DNA of 64,000 bases from Sclerodactyla briareus (GCA_026419785.1 JAODTK010004665.1:171775-235774), one strand, 5' to 3'. Counted from the first letter of the stretch, positions 39,401-54,400 are shown. Numbers and translations are program-made. The notes: a model not told the origin generated them from the sequence alone.

Positions 39401-42400
39401 TAGCAGAAGCAGAGGTAGAGGGGTCTTGAGAAGGAGTTTCATCCCAAGGGAAGACTGAAAAAAATCCCCGAAGACAAACCAGTCAGCTTTGGAGTAGTTC
39501 CGGTTTTATGCCTGTGGTGGGAAGCTTGCATATAGGAGTTAGATTGATGAGCAGGGTAATGAGGCAAGGGTCAGAGGAGCCAATAGGGGCAGAGAAGTGC
39601 TGGACGTAAATAAGGGGATGAGTAGTGAGAAAGAGAATCCAACATAGTTAGCGAGGTCCGGCGGCCCGATCTGGGATAAGGTGGGGGGGGGAAGAATTGA
39701 TGAGCTGGGTGAGACCATTGGTAATCGCAAAAGACTCAGCTTCGACACAGCCTATCAGAGCCGTTCGAGTGTAGAGCCATTCTCGTATGCACATTGAAAT
39801 CCACCAGTATAGCAATTTCACAGTCGTTATATCGTTGAATTAGTAATTCAACAGCAGAGGTGAGATGCGAGAATAGAGCCTCATGATATTACCAACTTGG
39901 CGAACGGGTAAAACACACCGAAACACCTTAGTCGGAAGCGAGGAAGTAGAGATTTGAGCCAGAGAAGTTGAAAGTCATCACAACAGAGATCAAATTCAGA
40001 AAGGCGGCTGACAGGATGCTGGAGTGGACAAAGGCGCAAACTCCAGCCTTAAAATGAAAACAATAATGAAGATATAGTGGGGGACACTGCGAGATGTTGT
40101 TATCAAGTGGTGATTTAATCTGTGTTCCGTTAAAAAAAGTAGATGAGGACGCTGAGCATGAGGAAGTTGGTGGACGTGGTTGAGATTGCGGTGAAGACCG
40201 CGTTATTCGAGAAGAGAAGAAAAGAGAGAACCAGATGTTCAGTGAGGGGCTGCAGTCGGTGGTAGTTCACAGGTGTGTAGTTGACATAGAGGTCTATTAC
40301 ATGAGCTCACAGATGATTCTTGAAAATGCTGACTGGGGTGGAGAGTCCTAATATCCATGGAAAGGTTGTTCCAGAGAGGCAACATGTGACATACAGGTAA
40401 TGTCCATGTCAGGATTTGTCAAGGCTGGTGTAGACTCATGCTCCCACTGGATCATCAGGTATAGTATGTGTGTATCTGTATAAGATGGCAAGGGAATAGT
40501 GCGACTTGTTCACAGAGCGATAAGTTAATAGTGGAAATCTTTGAAAATTACATGGTATTCCATGATGATTTGTTGGGATGGGTATGATTCTGCTAGTCTC
40601 CCCTTGGAAGCTCTGTGGCAGAGTTGGAGGATAGGGCATTATAGCATAGTGGGTTACCATCATGTTGAAGAAGTTGTTAGAAAGTCAGTAGAGAATTTCG
40701 TCCCATGCAGACCGGACAAAGGACTTGGCTAATTTTGGCATGAGTCCGTCGTTTTTAACACAGTGGCTGCCTTGCTTCATGGAAGAAATTGTAATGCCAT
40801 TAAGTGGCACTAAACAAAATGGCCTCATTCAAATGTGTAGCATTGGGTCTCAGTCAGCAGCTGTTAGGAGTGTAGTATCCACAAGATGTGGCACTTAGTT
40901 GTAAATGTTACTAACTAGGGAACAGAGAAGTTGTCCTTCCTTATGGACTTGATCGTGATGAAATTATAGTGGAGTTCAATTCCCTCCAAATTGGAAATTT
41001 GCCTCATGCTAATGAAAAATTTATAGTTTGAGTGAACCAACTTGCAATCCCAGAATTGTACGGTAATGCACAGTTTTAAACTTATGTACCATGTGATTGC
41101 TTGAATAATGCATATTACAAAGATAAACCATGAGGGCTCATTCCTACATTCTGAGAGGTTAGGTCGACATATCATTTGGGCTAGGCAGCATGAAAAGACC
41201 TCACCAAAAATGATATTGCCTGCCTTTTTGAAGTCCCTTCGTCATTCTCGGACAATGGTTCTTCATGATTGACATAATTAGGTAATTACTGTGGAACAGT
41301 AAATTGTATGCTTTTTGTTAAATATCTGATGAATTTTTAATGTTCTCAAATTTCTCTTCCTATCCAGCTCATGTTAACTCAGATGATCCAGATGTGAGTC
41401 ACTTTTTTTCTTTTCATTTGTTCGAAATTTGTTCTTTAACCTCTTGTTTATTCAGATAGCTCTGTGTAATGATACGAAACATTAGTGATGCAGTTTGGTG
41501 AATATGACAGCTATGAGGTGTACAAAAACCTGAATGAATTCTGGCATAGTAAGTAGCCTAATTTGCATATTTTAAATTGCAGTTAGTTATGCAGGTACTG
41601 AAGTTATGCTGTGTGCATGTTTATCTGTGTCTGTGACGCCTGGTTTGTAAACATGATAAATCGACCCCACCTGAATGGATCAAGCTCATACTGAAAAAAT
41701 GAGAGAAAATGTTTTTGGGGTAGAAAATTTAGATATTTTGGCTTGTAAACAGGATAACTAAATCCCAACTCAATGAAGTGGCAGTGGAGTTCCCCAAAAT
41801 GAGTTCATGTTTCGGGGTCAGGTCCAAAATCTGAAATCCTTTAAACAGATGAGGTCTAGAATGCTATGTTTGATCAAGCTTGAATTTGGTGTGTAGCTCC
41901 CTTCTGGAGATCAGGGAAAATGAGAAAATTAGTGAAAATTAATATTTCGACCAATTTCTGTTTGTAAACATGTCAACCTCACCTCTCACCTGACAAATGA
42001 GGCTCATACTTGATATGTGGGTTCCCCCATGGATAGTGCTTCAAGATGTCTCAGGGTCATAGACACCTTTGAGCAGTTTAGACCCCTAAATATGCATCTA
42101 CCTAAAGAGTAAAAAGGAGGAAAATATGACACATTTTCAGAGGGGACAGCTGTTTTAGTTTTTAGGTTACCTGACTGAACACTAGTATTTTGAAGCCAGC
42201 GTTAACCTGGTTCCCCATGATGAGTTCATGAACCCTATTGCTTTGGAGGTAAGTCAGAAGTCATTTGAGGTGACCAGTGATTCAAGGCTGAAATACTTGC
42301 AAACACCTGCTGGTCCGATCAAGCTGATTTAGCTTGTGAACAAGATAAGTCAACCAGGTGTGGATGAATCGAGCTGATACTTATTATGTATGTTCCTATT

Positions 42401-45400
42401 GATGACTACATAAGTCCCATTGTTTTGGAGTCAACAGAGTTCAGGAAAGTATAAAAATCCTCGTTACCATGAAGTCTGGAATGTGTGGTCTGATCTAGTT
42501 GAAATTTGGTGATGGTAGCTTCTCATCAAGATTACACGAACACCATTGTTTTTGGTGTATAGTAGATTGAGAGTAATTTCTTATCGAAAATATGAAATTA
42601 GTGCAATATTCATATGTGAACATGATAACTCAATTCTGATGGATAGAGCTGATACTGGATAAGTGTGTTCCCCACAAATTGCATGAGCCTCATTGTTCTA
42701 AGTACGTACAGTCAGAGGTCAGCAGAGGTCAGAGGCGTCTGCATTGGCCAAATTATATGGACCTTTGGAATTTAGATCGAACCTTCCTAACTAAGGGCTT
42801 TGATCCCTCGTTATCTCTACAAATCAAATTCTTACTTTTGTTATTTGAACTGATATTACAATTCATTAACAAATTAATCTGTCCCCAACAGAAGAATCAT
42901 GTATTGCAGTGTTAAATAAAATAATGCTCATATTCTATTCTGGAATGTTTGTTTTTGTTTAGACTGTCATCGAGTCCTACACATTCAAGTTCTCATACAA
43001 ACCAGAATGGGCCGAGTGTAGATATATACAGGTTAGTAATATTCACTTGAAATCAAGAGAGTTTGCGAAGAGAGTAAAATTGGTTGCCCTGCCCCCCCCC
43101 CAATGATAAAAAATCAAAAGGTTCATGAGTTTGAATCGGGGGTACAGGTACACATCAGCCATATACTGTATTTAAAACTTGTTTGCTTGAAAGGGCTGCA
43201 AACATGTTTATTATGGTGTCAATAGCACCAGGTAACATTTTGAATGTGTGCTGTATGTTCTCTGAAAGAAAAAAAAAGCAGCAATGTTGAGAAACATTAA
43301 CATTATCTTCATTTGCAGCAAAGTTTGCACAAACCATGCATTTGTGAACTTTTTTGTAATCTTCAGGCAGCAAACTTCAATTACAGATTCTCATTTTCGT
43401 TTCATACAGGAATAAGAACAAAATAAGCGGAGCAACCTCAGAGCGGGAGACAAAGAAGGCGACCCTGCAACTGCTCCGTACAATAATTGTCCTGACACAG
43501 TCACTGAAGTTACTCCCTGATGAGGCCATGATGACCATGAAACTGCTGTACTATGATGAGGGTAAAGGCCCAGTCACTATGTAATGATATAACGCCAACC
43601 CGAAATAACAGAAAAATGTGTATCCAGTGATTAAAAAAATAATACAATCTGCACATCTATTTCTCTATAATTTATCACAATAACATGGCAAGTTGGCTCG
43701 TGCATGGAATATGGGGAATGCAAGTGCTAAAGTAAAACTGTAATATGGACATTCAGATGAACATGATTCCCCAATGATTCCACGCAACATTGTGACACAT
43801 TTATTCTTGAATTAGTCTCCTGCATATCAATGTCAGTTGACAGGATCTGTGCTGTCTGGACTGCAGTTCTCTTTCCCATTGCGGACACCAGGTACTCATC
43901 ACATTAGTTGGGGCACACCTTCAGCCAGAATTAAGTGGCGCGATATAAAGTTCACTCCCAGCCAACTTCCCCGATTACTCGGCAACCTGGCAACCAACTT
44001 GATTATCCCTGCCAGGAAACTAAATCGCCTTGCTTGGGATCTGAACTCAACACCGTTGGGTTCCAAGCATGATCACCAGACCACTGTACTACTTGCGGTA
44101 AAGATATCATGGCTGCATAAAAAGCTTCTTCACCATTCACTGGGTTTGATTGGTTCATGTCCCCACAGAAGGAGGAATGGAGTGACCAGAAGGATTTCTT
44201 TAATCTATATCATCTGTTATTTGTGGGACAATCCATAAGTGGGTAGCCTTAATTATGCCATTACAGAAGGTGGAATTGAGTGCAGAGTTAGTATTGTTTG
44301 AAGCACCATTATATAGTATGTTTGGTTGATATATCACTGAACATTATTGAATCATTCAGTCATACAGGAAAATAGTATTTGTTTATATTCTCTTGGTATT
44401 GCACAAAGCTTTCAAAGGTAACACTTAAAGGATATCACACATTACACAATTGACAGGTTAGGCCTAGTTATTATGACACACACTTGTACAACAAGTGACA
44501 TCGTGCCCACCCAATAGTGATTGTAAAAACACGATCAATTTGGTGAAAATGTTACCCTGTGAGCTCTGTTGTAATTTTTACCAACATTCATCTTCTTTCT
44601 TGACTGCTGTTTTCTGCTGTAGTGACTTCTACAACTGGGCAAATCAAGCTAAACAGTATCATGGGCGCTAAAATTTCAACTATCATGTTGACTTTACAAA
44701 GTATGCCATTGTGTAATAGACAATTCAAATTGAAATTCCTTAAAGTTTCGAACCAAACAGGATTTGTTCGCAATTTTGTATTGAATGATGAAAACGATAC
44801 TTTGGGGTAAAAAATCCTCAAAAAAAGACCAGGCATTAGCCAGTTTAAATGTTGTTATTCAAAAACACAAGTGAGCACTCAAACACATATATCCTGTTGA
44901 GTAGGTGGGGTATTATTAGGATAAACAACAAAATTTCATTCATATGTGTAGTAGTAAGCCAACGAACAAAGTCAGACCACTTGAATAGTAACGAAACTAA
45001 CAAAATTTTCAGTATTTTTTCCCTTACCTTTATATTGCTGTACCATTATAGGCATGAATTTTATACAATATTTTGCCAGTCCTACCTAGTGTAATAATGG
45101 ACAGAAAAAGAAAAAATGGAGAATTGTCAACTTACCCTATCAGGATAGCAATGTCTAAGACTGTAACGAAACTAACAATGTACGAAACTAACAAAAATTA
45201 GGGGTATGTAACGAAAAACTAACAATGGGCTGTAGTAGTGAAAGCATTCCACCAAGTTCAACAAAAAACCATACAACATGAGAGACAATGGATCCTAGTG
45301 TAGATCATTAGAAGAGGGGATGCTTTAAATATAGGTCAAAGGTGATCTGGAGGTAATTTGAGCCATTCCATGGAAATCACAGAATTCAAAATTAAGTGCA

Positions 45401-48400
45401 ATGATAGCCAAAAAATATTTACAGCCGAACCATGACCAATTGATTGAATACAAGTTATCAGAGATTGTCAATTTAAGATTATGTAGGCTTAATTTGGTGG
45501 TAAGGCTGATTCAAAATATAATGTGCATGCTATGGTAGGGAGGGGGGGGGTGCACACTGAAAGAATATCCATGATGCTAATTAAATTGGATGGACTGTGA
45601 AAGCATGAAAATGTTTTTGTTCAGTTAGCACATTGAATACACACTCGCGTAGTAATTTTTTCTGGATACTGTCATTCATTATGGCTTACCAGGTATGTGC
45701 CAGGGCAGTTTGGATTGCGAGGGGAGGGGTCGGGGGGTTTATTCAAAAGGTAGCCCTTTTGACAAGATGTACCTGGTAATCTCAGTCTGTGCCAATAAGT
45801 TGCTGAGATTGAAAGGAAAAGTTGAATGGTGCAGCAACTTTACCTTCCAAACAATCAGGTACAATGCCTACATTTTTATATACACCCTACAGTGTTTTGG
45901 GTTTTCCCATCGCATAGTGGTCAATCATAGAATGCGTGTAATGAGGGGTGGTTTCAAAGTGTAGTCGTCAAAGTAGGGCAATTCACCAAGTGAGAATTCC
46001 ATTCTTGCACAGGGAGTCAGCACAATTCTTCAGATATGCTCCTATAGTTAGCATCTTAGGCATGGGCTGAAGTGCCTCTGCTCATGTGTTGCAAGTACTG
46101 TAAAAGATACGACATGGACTGGGTGGTTTGGGAGGTGCCTTTATTTTCTTTAAATCGTTTCTATAGGTTACGTGGCCCATAACCAACAAACAGCATGGAT
46201 GCTATTCCTGTTGCATTAAATTTGTAGTTTATTCAATACTTTAATATGGAAACCTTACAGAGCTCTGTCAGACTTGCAAAACATTGAGTTATTGTTGTTT
46301 AGTGTCATTTCTAACTAGCTCAGTGTATTTTTAAAAACCCAGCAAGTTGCACTAACTATCAAGTGAATCTCAAACCATGAATACTACAATCCGCGTGATG
46401 AGCCAAAAAAATCAATATTCACCCCTAAAAAATGCAAATCAGGGAATTTTCAATGTTTCAAAGACATTTTCGTGAGTACCAATTGCTAATTCATAACCAA
46501 CTTTATCAGCTAAGCATACATGAATTAGCAATGGTATTCGAAATTTGAGTGCTCTATGAATTCCCCATACATGAAGCATGTTAATGAATCTGTAACGGAA
46601 ACGTACGAACAAAACTAACAAGATGTTTTCAGTTCTCATTGATCCTAACATCAACATGATATGTTTGGCCAATATTGATGTGTAATGGAGATGAGTAATT
46701 CACTTTCACTTATAAAAAATACCGTGCCATAGCACTTGTGGGTTGACGAGAATCTGATTAAACAGGAGTGGTAAAAAACCCATGAGATTTTTGCGTAACG
46801 AAACAACGAGGACAAAAGTAGTTTGATAGAGATCCACCAAGGATCCTCAAACTTTTGTGGTTGTTGTTGATGAATAGTATGGACCAAGGTTGTAGCAACA
46901 TTAAACATGCATATTTATTACACTATGACAATGTACAGGACCAAAGTTGAATGGTACAAAGCAGTAAATGTAACGACTAATGTGGAATTGCCAACTGGAT
47001 ATTTAGCATTCGAGAACTTGGGCAGTAACTAGAAGAATAAAGATGCTCAAGTTCACAACTATAACTTGAGAGCAGCTCTCCCTCTCTCTGCGTGGGTTGT
47101 ATTCTGAAGACGTATTCCGCAGCTCAGTAGCCCTTCCACCCTTCTTAACTGCCTAGAAGACTCATCAATAGTAGGCCATTATCAAATTACAGGCAGGTTT
47201 AAAAGCCCCAGGGATGAAAAACCATCTAATGCTTATACCACCTATATAGAATTTGGTTTTTTTTAGTAATTAACAAAATGAATTTTGTTCACTGTTACTT
47301 TACCTCAGTGACACCATCAGATTATGAACCGCCCAAGGTTTCCAGGCTGCCCCGTCAGATCATTTCCAAGTATTGAGGATGAACCTATGACATCAAAGTG
47401 GGAGATGTTTCAACTGTGAGTACCATATAAACTTATTCCATCCACATAAATGATGTCGTCGTGGAGCATCCTAAAGTAAACTGACAGGGTTGGTATGTTA
47501 TTTTACATCCAAAGTCCCGCCTCCCCGTTTTGGTATTTCTCATAATTTCACCCCCTACCCCCACCTTTTACAAAATGTGTTTTGTGATAGGACTGGGGGA
47601 AGCTGTCATGCTTCAGTTATGCGATGGTCATGGACATATAGGGCAGTTACAAAGGCTGTCTATCTAGGGATTTTGATATTTCTTCTCTGGTGATATTGGA
47701 ACCAGCAGGATATACTCAACTTTTAGTATCCTAAACACAGCTTTATAATAATAATATATATAATAAAAAAAATCTTGGTACTAATGTAGTGCGGCATTAC
47801 GTTACTGGCTTGTCAAGTAAGGGAGATTTAATGCATAAACATTTTCAGTTATCTTTATTGAATGACACATTTGAAATAGTGTTTCAGGTATCATTTTCAT
47901 AGATTTTGAATCATCTACCTTCTCAAAATTGTTACATCTCATGAAAATTCATGTGACATGAATAGTGCATGAATTTCATTTTGTATTTTGTATAAATTAG
48001 GACTTTCTGCAATATTGGCATTTTGTGACAAACTAGGAGGTCGGCAGAGTCTCTCTGTGTATAATGAGGCACATCGATAAGCACCTGGACCCGACCCAAT
48101 TCAAGGTGGCAATATAAAACCATTCAGGATACATGTTCTTCATTATTTCATGTATTCCACAACCTGAAATTGACAGGAGTCATGAAAATGGTTTCCTAAA
48201 ACTTGAAATGCCATATTTTCCTTTTCTGTGTGAAAGTATTCCTTCCACTATCGATGTGATCCATACAATACACAAGCTCCAGAAAATGTACTGGCAGTGA
48301 GTGAATCCAGTCTTTTAGTATGGATATATACTATGTGCATGTGCAAAAGTTGTAAGGTTTCCCATGTTAAAGGGAGAAATTCATGGGGAGCATAATTTTG

Positions 48401-51400
48401 GCCCTCAACTGTAAGAATATAAGAGTTTCCTGCCAAAAAAGTAATTCAATTGTGTGAATGGATACTTTGTTAACACATGCATGTTGATATGAGGCATTTC
48501 TTAGCTGTTTAGTCAATTCTAGGAGGAACTTATGGGAGGTGGATTAGCTCAGTCGGTAGAGCTCCAGACCAAAACCATTGATTGCGAGTTCGGAGCCCAT
48601 TGGGAGCCCGAGGATTTTTCCGCATTGCTGATGGACGAGGCATGTCTCCTGAACTGTACCACACACCCACGTGTAAAAGTGGGTACCTTTGAGGTGACTT
48701 GTGAAGAGTAGTGAGCGCTGTATGTGGCTGCCCTATTGGGAAGTCCCTGGGGAACACGATGAAGTGACGTACTAAAATGGTGCGGCAGGAGCGAACAAGC
48801 CAAGAAATGCATGCGTGCTAGTAGGGTGTGACAATCACTAATTGATAGGGCGTAAATCCATCTGTGAAGCGCTTTGAGCCTGTGGAAAAAAGCGCTGTAT
48901 AAGCACTGTATATTATATTAACTTCAATACTGTAAGTGTCCAACTGGACTTCGGTGGTGACTGGTTCAACTTATACTACCCAATACACAACTCTTCTTTT
49001 CTAACCCTTGGGGATCACCTGTCCTTATCAGGGTAAAGAGAACATTGAAGACAAACCCCTTGCCCCTTAGATGGGTTGTAAGTAATAACTCATCGAATTC
49101 ATTGGGTCTGTTTACAAGGAGAATCACAGGCACAAAAACCCCAGAAATTGCAGTTGTTGAGTTTCTGACATCAAATTACCACTGTTGTCTTCAGTTCATA
49201 CCACGGCTTCACACAAAGAAGCAATATGGTTAAAGCAGTAGTGCTCGGTTAAGAAAAATTGCCTTTATTATGTAGTAATAATTATGCTTCACGAAAAAAT
49301 TGTTTTTCGTTTTTTTTGTCCCAACAGCAATTCCACACGTGAGTACTTTGAGTTGTTTTCTACGTGTCAATAGGTATATCAGCCTAGCAGAATCAAAATC
49401 GTGAACTGGAATAGCTTATTTTGAGTGCCGGGAGACTGACAGATGAAATCATTGACAAGATGTGTTGCTCAGCCGGATTAAAGATGTGACCTATTATTAA
49501 TCATGTCAATCCACTGCTACTAGCCTAATCCTCTCAAGTGACATGAAGTAGTAAAGGGAAGAGTCATGTTGGTCATGCAAATTGTAGAACTACATTATAA
49601 AATAACCGCATAGTGAATCATTTCTATGGTGGATTAATGAGTAATTTAGTATGTCGTGGCTTAGTGAAAGTCTTTATGTATAGATTATGTCCAGGAATAA
49701 CTCACAGAGAAAGGGGAACATAGCTAAGCAGTTACTTGTGATGTACTCTGTTCAAATTTACAGAAAGATTCATTAATTCAATCTACTGTGAAATGAATTT
49801 TTGTTTGAAAATCCAGTACGTCAATATGTTTCTTAGGAATTGTAATTCATATGTGACATTGGTTTTGAATTTACAAGGGTGAAGTGAGAATGAAGACTGA
49901 CAAAAAGCAATTGAGATCCAGGAGGACGAGGGACAGGAGAGGCAGCCACCCCAGAAGAGAAAAAACACAGAAGAGATCAGCAACAAAGGACTGGATGAGG
50001 ATGAGATTGAACTCATCTCTGAGAAACTGGTTGGTACCATATAACCCACAATTCTTGCTAAAAATATCTGCTTCCTTGCTCATGTTGAAGCTGCGATGAA
50101 ATACATCATGAATAGACTAGGGGGAGGGGTTTGCGCATGCTCTTCATTGTTTTTCAATGCTTCTTTTATTTCAAGAAATCTAGCTTCTTGCTCCATGCTT
50201 GTAAAACACCCAAACGATGGTCGGAGCTCAGTTTTCAATGTTTTTCTCTATCAATGAGTTGGGAGCAGAATTGAAGAATAACAGGAATTGGAGTGCAATT
50301 AAAGTCATCTGGGAAATATGTTGTACATACACTGTCACCCCAGGGAGACACCTATTAGCACAATGTGTTGAAGGTGGTAAAATCTGGGATTACGGTTTCT
50401 CATTTCCAGTTTAAACACAGCATGCATGAATAAACAGGCGGTGAGTGAATAGTGGGTGTGTCTATAGCCACATATCATGATTCTCAGGGCAGGCCTCACT
50501 TATTGCGGAGGCATTTGGGCTGTGCCTGCATGAACCTAAGAACCTTTCATTTCTGGTTTCCTTCATTAAGGCAAGGTGATGCTGGTGCATGTTTGCTTGA
50601 GAAAACTATGTTTAGGGTCATTTTGTGAAGAAACAAGCAATTCGGACTGGTCCAGTTTGGAAGCTGTGTAGTAAATTTGAGTGATTTTTTCAGAAACAGA
50701 TTCGTGGAAAAAAAGCGGGATATGTTATGTATCAGATTTTCTTGAATTCATGCCTGTGTCAAATATGTACATTGAGCAAACAAAATTCCAGTGATAATTC
50801 ACAGAGCCTAGTTGCTAAGTTGACTCACCACCTATCTCTAACACAATGTGGGTCACCTTATTGTTTGTTCACCTGCGTTATAAAATGCAGTAGTGGGCTT
50901 CTTATTTCGTGCAAGAAAACACTTCACCTCACAACAGCTAATTATGCTTTACAAAGCCCAATTTCGCTCCGAATGGAATATGGTTGCCATGTATGGGGTG
51001 GGGCCTTGATCTTATCCAGAGAAGGCCATTCGTCTCATCAACTATGATCATCTTACTTCCTCACTTCACCTCTATCCGCATCGAATCTGTATCATCTCTC
51101 TGCCTTTCCTTTACCCGTACTTTATGGTCAATGTTCTTCTGAGCTTGGGGATGCTGTTCCTCTTTTACTCGAAGGTTACTCGCCGATACTCGCTCTTCTT
51201 CTCGGCCAACCCCTTCGGTTGCATCTCCCACGTCATCGCACCGAAACCTATGCTCCGCTCCTTTTTTTCCCTCGCATCGCGTGCCTGGAATAGGCTTCCT
51301 CCGTATGGTATTTTTCCAACCTTCTTTTGATCTCCAGCGGTAGAATCAACAAGCTGGACATTCTTCTTTCTTTTAGTTTCTTGTGTTTGGGGGTTGCTTC

Positions 51401-54400
51401 ATTTTGTTTAGGCAATTATGGTTTTGCTTTCCTCTTTGTTACTTTGTTTGGTCACTTTTTTTTTTAATTTAATTGTTTTTTTTAATCAGCCCTCTTAATT
51501 AACTGTTAGTGTACGGTTATTGTTAGCTCATTTGTGATCGGCCACCGTCAGTCTACCCTACCTTCTCCACAGTATGTAACTTTTTCCTTTCTGGCTCTCA
51601 CTGGTTTGTTCCTTGATGGATAATTACATGGGATCATAGGACAGCTTCAAACTTGCTTCTCATACAGATGTTTGATTGAGGGATTTGATGTGATAGACAT
51701 TGGAGGGGAATAATGCGCTTTTAGGTAAAAATTAAAAATTATTGTCCTCTCATAGATAAGGTTGGGAGATATACTGTATACTTGGTTATTGGTTAGTTCA
51801 TAAATGTTAAATCAACCAGGGCCCCAGGTTTGAATTTACCGGTGGGGTCCTTTGACTCCACAAGCGTGGGGAGATTGCATAACCTCCCATAAATTAGCAA
51901 TAAATTCTCTTTAAATTATGGGGCAAGGGCGACCAATGCATAGCTCTAACTCTAGCTCATGAAGTGTCTTCTGAAAATTGGGGTCCGTGATTATCTGGGG
52001 ATCTCATGTCTCAGCAGGCTCTAGTAGATATTCCTATACCCAAAGTGTTTTTAGAAGAGTCAATTTTTGGATGATCGTATCATTTGAGTGATTGTCATCA
52101 CTGACCAATTGTACTTTTATGAGGTGGGGGTGGGTGTTTATAAAAACTCAATCATCCATGATAGCAGTTTTAGGGAATTTGAAGTCAGTGGTATGTGGTC
52201 TTTTATCTGCATGAAATAATCGCATGTGTGTTTTGGAGCTGCAGCCTTGATGGGCTGTGGAACCCTTGACTATGCCGCGTGTATGTGGGGATAAGTAGGG
52301 GCTTATTTGCTTTATAATACTTGCCTTGAGAGACTGATGGTTTGCTTGGAAATTATCAGAATGATTTGTTTTTATTTTATAATTCGCACAGTGTACTCTA
52401 CAGACATGATTGCTCTGTTGCCATATCACAAATGACAAGTTGCGCAATCCATGCTGCACCTCCTCGAACTAGCTTAACTGCTTCCAAAGAATGCCAGCTT
52501 CATGATTGCTCTGTGACAGTTATCACAAATGTACAAGCTGTGCATCTCCATGCTGCACCTCCAAACTGGCTTAAGGGCCGTTACAATAAACGATATCGTG
52601 TGTGCATTATCAATATTATTGGTTCAGGCCGATTATACCGGGCCCATTAATATGATGGCTGGAACAACACCCTCCCGCATGGATGAAGGACTTGATTCGC
52701 TATTTGCCAAACCATTCCACTGTGGAAAAGCCCTTCCCGGCATTTTGATATCACATTTTCCTATTTAATCGTTTGAGCTCAACGTATTTATATCGTACGA
52801 CTCCTTCCATTTTTCGATATGACGCTATTTAGGAATAGGTTTTTTTCGACTTGAGAAGGTATGTGATAAATGTACTAGATTTCATGACAATTGTTACCAC
52901 ACAGACCCTCTTCCTCCCTGGTTCAGCCGGAAATCTAAAAAAGATTGTGTAGCATAACGATTGAAAGTACGTTAAGTAGAAGTCTGGACGGCGAACCACT
53001 TAAACATCTTCCAGAATAATAGCCAGCTGGCATTATCTCCACATGTGCCTAACTCTTTGAGTCTATCGCATTGTCACAACGCACAGATACGGTGTAGATC
53101 TCTCGACTCTGTAGACTCGGACTGTGGGCAAAGAAGATGCAGTCATCAAAGTTACAGAAGTACTACATTTCTTTCAGAATTGAATCTCTTTCTTAAGGCA
53201 CTTAGAGTATTCCTAGCTCCCTCCCTTGCAAGCGCACAACCTCCCCCCCCCCCTCCCCCCCCCCCCCCCCCCTTCCCACAATCCTGTAACACATGATGAG
53301 TGGTACGCCACTTTATGTAAATTTTACTCTACAGTCTCAGTACCCTGCAGGCATGTGTTTATACTTTGAGAAGTTTGTTTGCGATCTACTATCCAACTGT
53401 ATGGAGTGGCCATAATAGAGGGCGTGCCTCAACAATCACAAATCGTTAATTCTGCCAAAACTGCTTTGTTGCCTATAGGCGTGGTGGCAGATTATATGGC
53501 GCTGTCGACTGAGTTTTACCTATGGTATTGAATGTTTCATGAGGAGTGACGGGTACGGTTCATGTGCCATTAGGGAAAGTACTATGAAGCTAGAATGCAG
53601 CATTCTACTGACTGTAGTCTCACATTGTAAAAAGAAAAAAATGTTCATAAAGATTATCATGTTCATTGTTCATTTTTTTTTCAGTCACCTCGAAAAGGAC
53701 TCAGGATGCCTGAGCCCCAGTGCACGATGTTCCTCTTGAGAGCCCCCCCCCCCCAGGCCAGCCCGTAATGCCTCATCAGTTTTATATTGAGGAATATAAG
53801 GATGGGGATGTTCAAAGTGAGCAATATTGTCTCCCAACACAATGGGAATAACGGAGACTGCCGATTACTGTTTACCTAAATGGAATGTTCATTTTTTATA
53901 ACAAAGAGCAAAAACAAGTAAAATGCTATACAAGAAGACGTGAGTGAAGGACTTTGCAAGGATGAAGTATGACTCTATTCATATTAAAGAAGATAAATCC
54001 TAACCCGTTGTCCGATCCGTATTTTTGAATGACATCTGTTTTGCCGATTAATAGACCCCCCCCAAAATTTTTGAAGTATCAATATGTATATTCGCTGTAT
54101 TACTCACTATAACGTCCGCAATGAAAATGACAAATAACAGCATTACAACCCAGCAGTTTTTCTTTTTTTTCATTCCAAAATCGAATGTTATTTTCTCCTT
54201 GAAGAATCAACGGGTTTTGAGCACGGTTCACCATGCTGATTTATATGTATATTTGCCCATAATTTTGGGTCAGAAGCGTTTGAGCGATGTCAATTTTCAA
54301 TACATAAAAACAATAGAATACATAGGAAATGCTAGGTTGTTTAACTCATACGTCCCATAAACTATTGCATCAATAGGATTTTTCTGGTGTTGTGCAATAG

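Noticed and set aside
43837-44238. 133-residue + strand frame
   Set aside because: Antisense to a tRNA-like SINE head.
48540-48615. Functional tRNA gene
   Set aside because: Boxes A and B are present, but the acceptor and anticodon stems do not pair convincingly and a SINE body follows.
50485-50560. Missing first half of the PHD finger (GCACMN frame after an acceptor-like CTCAG)
   Set aside because: No donor nearby and poor match to the expected Cys spacing.
53045-53296. Frame with a proline run
   Set aside because: Overlaps the poly-C tract; no other support.
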